NCBI GenBank assembly: GCA_022841475.1
Contig: JALHRJ010000010.1
Span: forward strand, 40,226 to 104,225
DNA length: 64,000 nucleotides
Source of the DNA: Cyclobacteriaceae bacterium
GTDB taxonomy: Bacteria > Bacteroidota > Bacteroidia > Cytophagales > Cyclobacteriaceae
Direction: 5' to 3'
Shown here: piece by piece, positions 43,952-53,204 of the stretch
Layout of the letters: each line of letters opens with the position of its first letter
Position numbering within the stretch: the stretch's first letter is position 1
Notes under the pieces: generated by a model
What the model was told of the DNA's origin: nothing
Seen by the model: only the letters and a program-made list of their open reading frames with translations
Database searches by the model: none
Made by a program: the position numbers and the translations under genes

Positions 43952-46474
43952 ATGCATTACTTCATCGGTGACCTGGGTCACCTTTTTGTTATTGCCTCTC
44001 TTGTCACTTCATTGATAAGCGCTTTCGCTTACTGGAAAGCTAACGCTACCTCACTAGAAACAAAAGATCAATGGCTGATCAATGCCCGCATCGCGTTTTA
44101 CCTGCATAGCGTAGCCGTTTTAGGCGTTGTGATCTCTCTTTTTGTAATTATATATCAACATTATTTTGAATATCATTACGCCTATAGTCACTCCTCTTTG
44201 CATTTGCCCGGTGAATACATGATCTCTTGTTTTTGGGAAGGTCAGGAAGGAAGCTTTTTACTTTGGATTTTCTGGCAGGCCTTAATTGGGATTTTTCTTA
44301 TCAATACCCAACGAAACTGGGAGGCGCCAGTTATGGTGGTCTTTGGACTAGTTCAGGCATTTTTAGCATCCATGATTCTGGGGGTTGTTATTCCGCTGAT
44401 CAACATTAAACTCGGAAGCTCACCGTTCATTCTTCTTCGCGATGCCATTGATGATCCTATTTTTAAACTTCAACCCGATTTTATTCCAAAAGATGGCAGC
44501 GGTTTAAATCCTTTGCTACAGAATTACTGGATGGTAATACATCCGCCTACTTTGTTTCTTGGATTTGCATTAACACTGCCGCCCTTCGCCTTTTGTATTG
44601 CCGGACTTTGGCAGAAAAAATATTCAGAGTGGATTAAACCTGCTTTGCCCTGGGCGCTGCTCGGTGCGGCAATTTTAGGGTTAGGAATTTTAATGGGCGG
44701 CTATTGGGCTTATGAAACGCTGAACTTTGGAGGTTACTGGAATTGGGATCCTGTTGAAAATGCAGTGTACGTGCCGTGGCTGATTCTGATTGCTTCCATT
44801 CATACCATGATCATTTACAAAAATAGTTTGACTGCGTTGAAGAGTTCAATCATCCTCAACATTGCTGTTTTTGTCCTGATACTCTACTCTACTTTTCTTA
44901 CCCGCAGCGGTATTTTAGGAGATGCCTCCGTACATTCGTTTACGGACTTAGGACTCTCTGGGCAACTTCTTATTTACATGCTGTTTTTTACAGTTGCCGC
45001 CATTATTCTAGCGATTATTAGATGGAAAGAAATACCTACCTCTGAAAAAGAAGCTTCCATTTATTCACGTGAGTTTTGGATTTTTCTTGGGGCCACAACA
45101 CTTTGCTTGATGGGCTTTCAAGTGTTGCTACCCACTTCAATTCCTGTGTATAATAGTTTTATTGAATTGTTTGGTGGTGAATCAAACCTTGCTCCTCCAG
45201 CAGATCAGATAGGTTTTTATTCAAGATTCCAATTATGGTTTGGCGTATTAGTGGCTTTAATCTCTGGCACGGGCCAGTTCTTTTGGTGGAAACGAATGGA
45301 GAAAGAAAAGTTGATAAAAGAAATAATCCCGCCTATCTTAATTTCATTGGTTGTATTTGCGATTATCATTCTGATTGCAAAAGTGTACGAGCCCTCCTAC
45401 CTCGTGCTTACGCTAGCTGGTGTATACCTGATTGTATCCAACCTGAAAGTACTTGCCTCCGTAACAAAAGTAAACGCCTCCCTATCAGGTGGCGCGCTGG
45501 CTCATATTGGCGTGGGCATGATGTTAATTGGTGTTCTGTTCTCTTCGGGGTATTCAAAAGTAGTTTCGTTGAACAACACGGGAATGTTAATTTCAAAAGA
45601 CTTACCTACAGAATTTAACCGCGATAACCTTTTACTTTTTGTCAACGAACCCCGCACCATGGCCGGGTACGAAATTGAATTTCTAGGTGAACGGGTTGAG
45701 CCAAGGAATGTAAATGGTTATGTAAGCAAGAACGATATAGATCTCACCCTCGATCCGTATAAGGTGATTGCCCGGAAAGACATTGAGTTTAAAGGAAAGA
45801 AGATCCTAAACGCAAAAGACACATTCGAGATTAATCCTGAAAACACATTTTATGAGATAGAGCTTCGAAAAAATGGCGAAGTAGCGGCACTTCTTTTCCC
45901 TCGGGTACAAATCAATCCGGCCATGGGTGGATTCATTGCTTCGCCTGACATTAAACGCAACATTAGCCGCGACCTTTACACACACGTCTCGCTTCCCATG
46001 AATCGTGAAGAAGAACCAGAATGGAGTGAATTAGAAGAAGTGCGCGTTCGTATCAATCAACAATTTTTTGTAAACGACTACGTAGCTGTATTGGAAGATG
46101 TTACAAGAATTTATGAGTATGAAGGCTTTACGTTTACTGATGAGGATGTCGCGGTGAAAGCAAAAATTAAAGTAACCGGTGAGCGGGATTCCTATTATGC
46201 CGAACCTGTTTTTGTGATAAAAGACAAAACCCAGGTGGGCAGAATCTCATCTGAAGTAAATGACCTTGGAGTAAAAATAACTTTGTTAAACATTCATCCC
46301 GAAACCAATGAGTTCTCGCTGGGCCTCAATACTCGCCAAAAGGATTGGGTGATTATTAAGGCGATGGAAAAGCCCTTGATCAATATACTGTGGCTTGGCA
46401 CCGGGGTGCTGATGGTTGGATTCTCGATGGCTTTGGTGCGCAGATTCCGGGAATTCAAAAAAACCAGCTCCTAA
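43952..46474 (+). CDS. ccmF: cytochrome c heme lyase CcmF
   Basis: An 840-aa polytopic protein, longer than the 650 aa of E. coli CcmF, with about 15 TM helices. GGYWAYETLNFGGYWNWDPV (residues about 249-268) is the WWD heme-handling motif. YMISCFWEGQEGSFLLWIFW and NYWMVIHPPTLFLGFALTLP give further conserved segments with a heme-ligand His. FSDL-like SFTDLGLSG and TFLTRSGILGDASVHSF are typical of the family. The large C-terminal periplasmic domain (about 560-810) is a long mixed beta region. It attaches heme from CcmE to apocytochrome CXXCH motifs. No ccmG or ccmH follows; the next gene is convergent. Confidence 0.95.
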   Translation: MHYFIGDLGHLFVIASLVTSLISAFAYWKANATSLETKDQWLINARIAFYLHSVAVLGVVISLFVIIYQHYFEYHYAYSHSSLHLPGEYMISCFWEGQEGSFLLWIFWQALIGIFLINTQRNWEAPVMVVFGLVQAFLASMILGVVIPLINIKLGSSPFILLRDAIDDPIFKLQPDFIPKDGSGLNPLLQNYWMVIHPPTLFLGFALTLPPFAFCIAGLWQKKYSEWIKPALPWALLGAAILGLGILMGGYWAYETLNFGGYWNWDPVENAVYVPWLILIASIHTMIIYKNSLTALKSSIILNIAVFVLILYSTFLTRSGILGDASVHSFTDLGLSGQLLIYMLFFTVAAIILAIIRWKEIPTSEKEASIYSREFWIFLGATTLCLMGFQVLLPTSIPVYNSFIELFGGESNLAPPADQIGFYSRFQLWFGVLVALISGTGQFFWWKRMEKEKLIKEIIPPILISLVVFAIIILIAKVYEPSYLVLTLAGVYLIVSNLKVLASVTKVNASLSGGALAHIGVGMMLIGVLFSSGYSKVVSLNNTGMLISKDLPTEFNRDNLLLFVNEPRTMAGYEIEFLGERVEPRNVNGYVSKNDIDLTLDPYKVIARKDIEFKGKKILNAKDTFEINPENTFYEIELRKNGEVAALLFPRVQINPAMGGFIASPDIKRNISRDLYTHVSLPMNREEEPEWSELEEVRVRINQQFFVNDYVAVLEDVTRIYEYEGFTFTDEDVAVKAKIKVTGERDSYYAEPVFVIKDKTQVGRISSEVNDLGVKITLLNIHPETNEFSLGLNTRQKDWVIIKAMEKPLINILWLGTGVLMVGFSMALVRRFREFKKTSS

Positions 46475-46478
46475 AAAT

Positions 46479-48176
46479 TCAAAGGTTAAGTTTTTTCATC
46501 TCACTTACTGCATACGCACAGGCGCGGGCAGTCATCGCCATATAAGTAAGCGATGGATTAACGCACGCTGAAGATGTCATAAACGATCCATCCGTAATAA
46601 AAACATTCTTCACCTCATGCAGCTGGTTATATCCATTGAGAACTGATGTCTTAGGATCTCTGCCCATCCTTGCACTTCCCATATCATGGTTGGCATTTCC
46701 GGGGAAAGAAATTTTTGAATATGGGCGCACGTTCTTGTAGCCTGCTGCTTCCAGCATTTCAGCCATGGCATTGGCCATATCTTGTTGCATCAACTTTTCA
46801 TTTTCTTTAAACTCTACATCAGTAGTCAATGTCGATCGACCCCACTTGTCTTTCTTTTCTGTGTTTAGCGTAACCCGATTCTCCTGATAGGGCAAACATT
46901 CGCCAAAACCACCAAAGCCAATACGCCAACCGGCAGGTTGTTGCAGTTTTTCTTTTAATGCAACCCCAAAATCAGCATCCTCCGTTCCTCTTCCCCAACC
47001 ACCCCGACTTGCGCCACCTTGATAACCAAAGCCACGGATATAGTCTTTTCTTTTCTCACTAAGATTTCTAAACCGGGGGAAATACACTCCATTAGGTCTC
47101 CGGCCAAAATAATACTGATCGTCAAATCCTTCCACCTCGGCTTCCGCGCCTGCTCCTTTATGATGATCCATAATATTGCGCCCTACCTGATCGCTTCCAT
47201 TGCCAAGGCCGTTGGGAAATCTTGTGCTCGTGGAGTTTAATAAAATGAACGCAGTGCCCAGGGTAGCTGCATTTATGAATACAACTCGTGAGTAAAATTC
47301 AATTACCTCGTTAGTTTCGGTATCTACAATTTCAACGCCAGTGGCTTTGCCCTTTAAATGATCGTACAAAACACGATTTACAAGTGAGTTCGGCCGTAAC
47401 GTTAAATTGCCCGTGGCAAAAGCAGCAGGCATGGTGCTCGCATTGGTACTAAAGTAGGCACCATAGGGGCATCCGCGGTGACATAAATTCCGATATAGAC
47501 AAACGCCTCTTCCCTTTACGGGTGAGGTAAGGTTTGCAACTCTGCCTACTGTTATTCTTCTTCCCGGAAATTGTGCTTCTATTTTATGCTTAAAATCTTC
47601 CTCCACGCAATTCATTGCCATTGGTGGCTGAAACTTTCCATCAGGGAGATGAGGGATGCCTTCGGCTTTTCCTGAAATGCCAATGAATTGTTCAACATAG
47701 TCATACCAGGGAGCTATGTCTTTGTAGCGGATAGGCCAATCCACCGCAATCCCATCGCGTTTGTTTGCTTCGAAATCGAGATCGCTCCAGCGATAGCTTT
47801 GCCGGCCCCATAATACCGATCTTCCGCCCACAATGTCTCCGCGGATCCAGTCAAAACGTTTGGTTTCTGTATAAGGGTTTTCAAGGTCGTTGATATAAAA
47901 GTGTTTACTATCCCCGCTATAGGAATAATGTCGCGTTTGAACCGGACACTTGTCTCTATCCTCCTGAGTCAATCGGCCTCCATGTTTCAGTTGCCAGAGA
48001 TCAGATGAAGCTGTTGGGTAATTTGGATGCTCTACATTTTTACCACGTTCAAGCAATAGAACCTTTAAGCCGCTTTCGCAGAGTTCTTTGGCTGCCCAAC
48101 CGCCACTTATTCCCGAGCCTACTACAATTGCATCATAGGTATTCCCGGCTTTGCCTTGCAGGTTTAGATTCACCAT
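46479..48176 (-). CDS. GMC family FAD-dependent oxidoreductase
   Basis: A 565-aa flavoenzyme. The N-terminal FAD site is YDAIVVGSGISGGWAAKELC followed by VLLLERG. IVGGRSVLWGRQSYRW is the flavin-binding segment of the family. The C-terminus has the catalytic His region NANHDMGSARMGRDPKTSVL and GSFMTSSACVNPSLTYMAM. A cysteine group (CLYRNLCHRGCPYGAYFST) marks the sugar/polyol-dehydrogenase branch frequent in Bacteroidota. No signal peptide or small partner subunit is adjacent. It oxidises an alcohol or sugar; the substrate is unknown. It converges on ccmF with 4 bp between the stops. Confidence 0.92.
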   Translation of the reverse strand: MVNLNLQGKAGNTYDAIVVGSGISGGWAAKELCESGLKVLLLERGKNVEHPNYPTASSDLWQLKHGGRLTQEDRDKCPVQTRHYSYSGDSKHFYINDLENPYTETKRFDWIRGDIVGGRSVLWGRQSYRWSDLDFEANKRDGIAVDWPIRYKDIAPWYDYVEQFIGISGKAEGIPHLPDGKFQPPMAMNCVEEDFKHKIEAQFPGRRITVGRVANLTSPVKGRGVCLYRNLCHRGCPYGAYFSTNASTMPAAFATGNLTLRPNSLVNRVLYDHLKGKATGVEIVDTETNEVIEFYSRVVFINAATLGTAFILLNSTSTRFPNGLGNGSDQVGRNIMDHHKGAGAEAEVEGFDDQYYFGRRPNGVYFPRFRNLSEKRKDYIRGFGYQGGASRGGWGRGTEDADFGVALKEKLQQPAGWRIGFGGFGECLPYQENRVTLNTEKKDKWGRSTLTTDVEFKENEKLMQQDMANAMAEMLEAAGYKNVRPYSKISFPGNANHDMGSARMGRDPKTSVLNGYNQLHEVKNVFITDGSFMTSSACVNPSLTYMAMTARACAYAVSEMKKLNL

Positions 48177-48253
48177 AGAAAAATTTAGAAGTGAAATTTT
48201 TCGAAAAATAAATTAAGATGATAACCACCTGAATAAAAGTAATCATATGGGAC

Positions 48254-48282
48254 TTTAATTCCTGAAATACTCACTATTTTTG
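48254..48282 (+). promoter_or_regulatory. candidate promoter of carB
   Basis: TATTTTTG (48275-48282) matches TAnnTTTG, with TTTA (48254-48257) 17 bp upstream as a -33-like element; the carB ATG is 29 bp further on. A hairpin-capable A/T inverted repeat (48180-48187 with 48195-48202) lies upstream next to the divergent GMC gene start. Confidence 0.5.
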
Positions 48283-48311
48283 CCCGATTTATCCATACCC
48301 AAACAGCCACT

Positions 48312-51125
48312 ATGCCTAGAGATCGCAGTATTCGCTCCGTACTAATTATCGGTAGCGGCCCTATCATCATTGGTCAAGCTTGTGAATTTGACTACGCAGG
48401 GTCTCAAGCCTCGCGTTCCTTGCGCGAAGAAGGCATTGAAGTAATCCTGATTAACTCCAACCCGGCTACTATCATGACCGACAAGGTAACGGCCGATCAC
48501 GTTTACCTGAAGCCATTGGAGAAAAAATCAATCCGTGAAATCCTTGAAAAACACCATATAGACGCTGTTCTGCCAACGATGGGCGGACAAACTGCACTCA
48601 ACTTATGTATTGATTGTGAGAAAGCCGGCATCTGGGAAAACTATGGAGTAAAAATTATTGGCGTTGACATTAAGGCAATTGAAACAACTGAAGACCGTGA
48701 GAAATTCCGCTTGAAGATGCTTGAATTGGGCGTGGGCGTTTGCAAAGGGGCAACGGCTACTTCCTTTTTGGAAGGAAAAGAAATTGCTCAGGAAATTGGT
48801 TTCCCGTTGGTGATCCGCCCTTCCTATACACTTGGCGGCACAGGCGGTGGATTTGTTAACACGCCCGAAGAGTTTGATGCCGCGCTCAATCGTGGGTTAC
48901 ATGCATCGCCCATTCACGAAGTTCTTGTGGAGCAAAGTATCATGGGCTGGAAAGAATATGAACTTGAACTCTTGCGTGACGGCCTGGGCAATGTAATCAT
49001 CATTTGCTCTATTGAAAACTTTGATCCCATGGGAATTCATACCGGTGACTCCATTACGGTGGCACCAGCTATGACGTTACCCGATACCGTATATCAAAAC
49101 ATGCGCGACCTCGCCATCAAAATGATGAATGGTATTGGAAAATTTGCTGGTGGTTGCAACGTACAGTTTTCTGTTAATCCGGATAATGACGATATAATCG
49201 GAATAGAAATTAATCCGCGTGTTTCTCGTTCTTCCGCACTCGCTTCTAAAGCTACCGGTTATCCAATTGCAAAGATTGCAGCGAAGCTTGCTATTGGGTA
49301 TAATCTAGACGAATTGACCAATGCTATTACTGGAACAACAACTGCTTACTTCGAACCTGCCCTCGATTATGTGATCGTAAAAATTCCACGCTGGAACTTT
49401 GACAAGTTTCAAGGCGCAGATCGCAGACTTGGTCTTCAGATGAAGTCGGTTGGCGAAGTGATGGGTATTGGTAGAAATTTTCAGGAAGCTTTACAGAAAG
49501 CGTGTCAGTCGCTGGAGATTCGTAGAAACGGTTTAGGTGCCGATGGAAAAGAACTAACCAAGCAAGCTGATTTGCTACAAAGTCTGGAACACCCAAGCTG
49601 GAATCGTCTCTTCCACATTTACGATGCTATGAAACTCGGCATCTCCATGAAGACGATTCACAATCTAACCAAAATTGACAAATGGTTTCTCGAACAAATC
49701 TGGGAATTGATTGAGTTAGAAAACGAAATCGAAAAGTATAAACTCGACTCCATTCCTAAAGAGTTGATGCGCACAGCCAAAGAAAAAGGTTATGCCGATC
49801 GCCAGATTGCGCACCTTATTGACTGTCGCGAAAGCGAAGTGCATAAGAAGCGTAGGGAAATGGGAATCAACCGGGTTTATAAAATGGTTGATACGTGTGC
49901 CGCTGAGTTTGAAGCAAAAACGGCATACTATTATTCAACGTTTGATACGGAGAATGAATCAATCGCAAGTCACAAAAAGAAAGTAATTGTGCTTGGCTCA
50001 GGTCCAAATCGCATCGGTCAGGGAATTGAATTTGATTACTCCTGCGTGCATGGAATCTTAGCTGCAAAAGAAGCAGGTTACGAAGCTATCATGATCAATT
50101 GCAATCCGGAAACCGTTTCAACTGATTTTGATATTGCCGATAAGCTTTATTTCGAGCCGGTTTTTTGGGAACACTTGTGGGATATTATTCAACATGAAAA
50201 ACCAGAAGGTGTAATTGTGCAGTTGGGCGGACAAACTGCATTAAAGCTTGCTGAGAAACTTAGTAAGTATGGCGTGAAGATACTCGGCACCTCCTATGAA
50301 GCTTTAGATCTTGCCGAAGACCGTGGGAGTTTTTCAACTTTACTTAAAGAGTTAAATATTCCTTATCCGGAATTTGGTGTAGCTACAGATGCTGATGAAG
50401 CGCTGGAAGTTTCAAAGACCATTGGGTTCCCGTTATTGGTTCGCCCTTCCTATGTATTAGGCGGTCAAAGCATGAAGATCGTCATCAACGAAAAAGAACT
50501 AGAGAATCACATCATTGATATCTGGAAACATTTACCCGAAAACAAAGTCTTGTTGGATCATTTTCTGGATGGAGCTATTGAAGCAGAGGCCGATGCTATC
50601 TGTGATGGCGAAGATGTGTACATCATTGGCATTATGCAACATATCGAGCCGGCAGGTATTCACTCGGGTGACTCGTATGCAGTGTTGCCACCCTACAATC
50701 TGGGTGATCTGGTAATCAAACAAATCGAAAGTTATACCAAGCGAATTGCCATCGCACTCAAAACGGTTGGCTTGATTAATATCCAGTTCGCCATTAAGCA
50801 CGATAAAGTATACATTATTGAAGCCAACCCAAGAGCAAGCCGCACGGTGCCGTTTATCTGCAAGGCCTATGATGAACCGTATGTAAACTACGCCACCAAG
50901 GTGATGCTGGGTGATAAAAAAGTTAAGGATTTTAACTTTAGCCCAAAACGGAATGGTTATGCTATCAAAGTTCCGGTGTTCTCTTTTAATAAATTCCCGG
51001 AGGTAAATAAGGAATTAGGACCTGAAATGAAGTCGACTGGAGAAGCAATTTACTTTATTGATGATCTCATGGATGACTACTTTATGAACATCTATGCGGA
51101 GCGGAATTTGTATTTAAGCCGATAA
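48312..51125 (+). CDS. carB: carbamoyl-phosphate synthase large subunit
   Basis: A 937-aa enzyme making carbamoyl phosphate from bicarbonate, ammonia and two ATP, for pyrimidine and arginine synthesis. It has two ATP-grasp halves, the first starting VLIIGSGPIIIGQACEFDYA and the second VIVLGSGPNRIGQGIEFDYS. Each has its own IRPSYTLGG/VRPSYVLGG nucleotide loop and a GIEINPRVSRSSA / IIEANPRASRTVP metal motif. It ends at the last ATP-grasp elements (GEAIYFIDDLMDDYF) about 135 residues before E. coli CarB would, so the C-terminal MGS-like regulatory domain that binds UMP and ornithine is missing. Such short CarB is usual in Bacteroidota. carA is not in the window. Confidence 0.96.
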   Translation: MPRDRSIRSVLIIGSGPIIIGQACEFDYAGSQASRSLREEGIEVILINSNPATIMTDKVTADHVYLKPLEKKSIREILEKHHIDAVLPTMGGQTALNLCIDCEKAGIWENYGVKIIGVDIKAIETTEDREKFRLKMLELGVGVCKGATATSFLEGKEIAQEIGFPLVIRPSYTLGGTGGGFVNTPEEFDAALNRGLHASPIHEVLVEQSIMGWKEYELELLRDGLGNVIIICSIENFDPMGIHTGDSITVAPAMTLPDTVYQNMRDLAIKMMNGIGKFAGGCNVQFSVNPDNDDIIGIEINPRVSRSSALASKATGYPIAKIAAKLAIGYNLDELTNAITGTTTAYFEPALDYVIVKIPRWNFDKFQGADRRLGLQMKSVGEVMGIGRNFQEALQKACQSLEIRRNGLGADGKELTKQADLLQSLEHPSWNRLFHIYDAMKLGISMKTIHNLTKIDKWFLEQIWELIELENEIEKYKLDSIPKELMRTAKEKGYADRQIAHLIDCRESEVHKKRREMGINRVYKMVDTCAAEFEAKTAYYYSTFDTENESIASHKKKVIVLGSGPNRIGQGIEFDYSCVHGILAAKEAGYEAIMINCNPETVSTDFDIADKLYFEPVFWEHLWDIIQHEKPEGVIVQLGGQTALKLAEKLSKYGVKILGTSYEALDLAEDRGSFSTLLKELNIPYPEFGVATDADEALEVSKTIGFPLLVRPSYVLGGQSMKIVINEKELENHIIDIWKHLPENKVLLDHFLDGAIEAEADAICDGEDVYIIGIMQHIEPAGIHSGDSYAVLPPYNLGDLVIKQIESYTKRIAIALKTVGLINIQFAIKHDKVYIIEANPRASRTVPFICKAYDEPYVNYATKVMLGDKKVKDFNFSPKRNGYAIKVPVFSFNKFPEVNKELGPEMKSTGEAIYFIDDLMDDYFMNIYAERNLYLSR

Positions 51126-51143
51126 TTGGCAGGAACGAGCCAA
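51126..51143 (+). repeat. small inverted repeat directly after carB
   Basis: TTGGC (51126-51130) pairs with GCCAA (51139-51143) across an 8-nt loop immediately after the carB stop. There is no clear U-tract, so it is at best a weak terminator or RNA 3'-end element. Confidence 0.3.
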
Positions 51144-51188
51144 ACTAATATCTTTATAAAAGCGTTTTAGAAAACAACGAACAGATTT

Positions 51189-51395
51189 ATGAAGTTTTTC
51201 ATCATCCTCGGTCTGGTTGCTTATGTTTTATACAAAGTAGGCGGACTATTTTTTCGGGCCGGGGCTGCCTCCCAACAATCGCGGTTTCAGCAACGCAGAC
51301 CTCCCGAAGGAGATATAAATGTAAATGCGGCACCTAAAAAGAAAGGCGGCACTATCAAGGGTGGAGACTACGTAGACTACGAAGAGGTAAAGTAA
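51189..51395 (+). CDS. DUF4834 family small membrane protein
   Basis: A 68-aa protein with one N-terminal TM helix (FFIILGLVAYVLYKVGGLFF) and a cytoplasmic basic, low-complexity tail ending GGDYVDYEEVK. That layout and the terminal acidic DYVDYEE motif match the Bacteroidota DUF4834 family. Function unknown. It is 63 bp after carB and may be cotranscribed with it. Confidence 0.85.
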   Translation: MKFFIILGLVAYVLYKVGGLFFRAGAASQQSRFQQRRPPEGDINVNAAPKKKGGTIKGGDYVDYEEVK

Positions 51396-51469
51396 TTTGC
51401 TTTATTCAATTCTGCCTATTTTACTTTTCGGATTTAGTCTGATAACTTTAATAGCTTAATTGCACTTCC

Positions 51470-53188
51470 GTGAAAAGTTGCTTTATCATCTTAGCCATAT
51501 TTATTCCTTCATTACTGTGGGCTCAATCCTATCAAAAGCGACTTGCCCTGGTTGTTGGCAATTCTAATTATGAACACGGTGGGTCTTTACCGAACCCGGT
51601 CAATGATGCAAAGGCTATTTCTGTGGCACTTCAATCCGTGGGATTTGAAGTTATGAGCTACGAAAATGTGACTCAAAAGGAATTGAAAATGGCCATCAAT
51701 TCTTTCGGACAAAAATTAAAAGGGTATGAGGTAGGCGTGTTTTATTACGCTGGTCACGGCATTCAAAATAAAGGCATGAACTACATGATTCCTGTAGAAG
51801 CAGATTTGCAAACTGAAGCCCAGGTAGAATTTGATTGCGTAGCAGCCGACCGCGTTTTGGCCTACATGGATGCAGCCCAGGTAAAAGTAAATGTGATCAT
51901 TATGGATGCTTGCCGTAATAACCCCTTTGAAAGAAGCTGGAATAGGAGTGCGAATGGCAATGGATTAGCGATGATGAATGCCCCGACTGGAAGCCTGATA
52001 GCCTATGCGACAGCCCCTGGAAGAGTTGCTTCTGATGGTACCGGATCAAATGGATTGTATACGAGCGCCTTATTAAAATATTTAGGTGACCCAAAACTTA
52101 CCATCGAGCAAGTATTTAAAAAAGTAAGAACCGAGGTTACAGAAAAATCAATGGGCGCCCAGGTACCTTGGGAAACAACCTCGCTTACGGGAGATGATTT
52201 CTATTTTGCTACTGGCAATATGAATAAGGGCGCTATCCTGAAAAACGAAGTCTTAGCCAATAATTCAGAAGTCAAAAAAGTTAACTCCAACAGAAGTGCT
52301 AATGATGTGTCTCAACAAAGCCGGGATAAAGCAAAATCATTGCTTGATGAAGGCCATATTGCTTATAGCGAGAAAAATTATACTAAAGCTATTACCCTAT
52401 ACACCAATGCTATACAGGTAAATCCAAATTACGATGACGGCTATTACTGGCGGGCCAGCGCATACTATGCGCTTGAAAAACACAAAGAGTCTATCCCCGA
52501 TTACAGTCGAGCGATTGAACTAAATCCAAATAATGAACAAGCGTACTATTATCGTTCTATGTCAAATTATAGCCTGGGAGCATACAGTGAAGCCCTTCCT
52601 GACTTGGATAAAGCTATTGAATTAAATCCTGACGTGGCGTCCATGCATTACTATCGCGGGGATGTAAAGTATCGTCTTCAACAGTATGAGGAGGCGATTG
52701 TTGATTTTTCTCAATCCGTTGAACTAAATAAGAATGACGGCTACACTTTTCATGGTAGAGCCAACTGCTATTATACGTTGAAGAAATATAAAGAAGCAAA
52801 AATTGATTTTACGAAAGCCATTGAATTATTACCTGATGACGAAAGTACTTTCAAGTTCTATAGAGGCATCTGCAATTATTATCTGGAATTATACCAGGAA
52901 AGCCTGCAGGATTTTACATATTATTTGAAAAAAGACCCGAATGACACATATATTTTAACAATGACTGGGCACAGTCTGTATATGTTGAAAGATTACGAAC
53001 AAGCAATACAATATTATACTAAAGCAATAGACATCAAACCAGATTATACAGAAGCTTACTACTGGCGAGGCAATTCCTATTACAATCTGAATAGAAAAAG
53101 TGAAGCTAGGCGCGATGTTGACAAATCCATTTCCTTAGACCCAGGAAACGAGACCTACATAAATTTTAAGCGCGACTTTTTAAATTAA
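51470..53188 (+). CDS. exported caspase-family (C14) peptidase with TPR repeats
   Basis: The start is a GTG at 51470, which gives a signal peptide ((M)KSCFIILAIFIPSLLWAQ). The caspase-like domain spans about residues 22-255: KRLALVVGNSNYEHGGSLPN, VGVFYYAGHGIQNKG with catalytic His96, NVIIMDACRNNPFERSW with catalytic Cys148, and a GLYTSALLK substrate-side segment. Eight TPR units follow from about residue 288 to 565 (AIELNPNNEQAYYYRSMSNY and similar repeats). The dyad is intact, so it is probably an active Arg/Lys- or Asp-type protease exported from the cytoplasm. The TPRs would bind partner proteins. Metacaspase-like genes are common in Bacteroidota; the substrate is unknown. Confidence 0.9.
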   Translation: MKSCFIILAIFIPSLLWAQSYQKRLALVVGNSNYEHGGSLPNPVNDAKAISVALQSVGFEVMSYENVTQKELKMAINSFGQKLKGYEVGVFYYAGHGIQNKGMNYMIPVEADLQTEAQVEFDCVAADRVLAYMDAAQVKVNVIIMDACRNNPFERSWNRSANGNGLAMMNAPTGSLIAYATAPGRVASDGTGSNGLYTSALLKYLGDPKLTIEQVFKKVRTEVTEKSMGAQVPWETTSLTGDDFYFATGNMNKGAILKNEVLANNSEVKKVNSNRSANDVSQQSRDKAKSLLDEGHIAYSEKNYTKAITLYTNAIQVNPNYDDGYYWRASAYYALEKHKESIPDYSRAIELNPNNEQAYYYRSMSNYSLGAYSEALPDLDKAIELNPDVASMHYYRGDVKYRLQQYEEAIVDFSQSVELNKNDGYTFHGRANCYYTLKKYKEAKIDFTKAIELLPDDESTFKFYRGICNYYLELYQESLQDFTYYLKKDPNDTYILTMTGHSLYMLKDYEQAIQYYTKAIDIKPDYTEAYYWRGNSYYNLNRKSEARRDVDKSISLDPGNETYINFKRDFLN

Positions 53189-53204
53189 TACGAACGTCAT
53201 AAAG

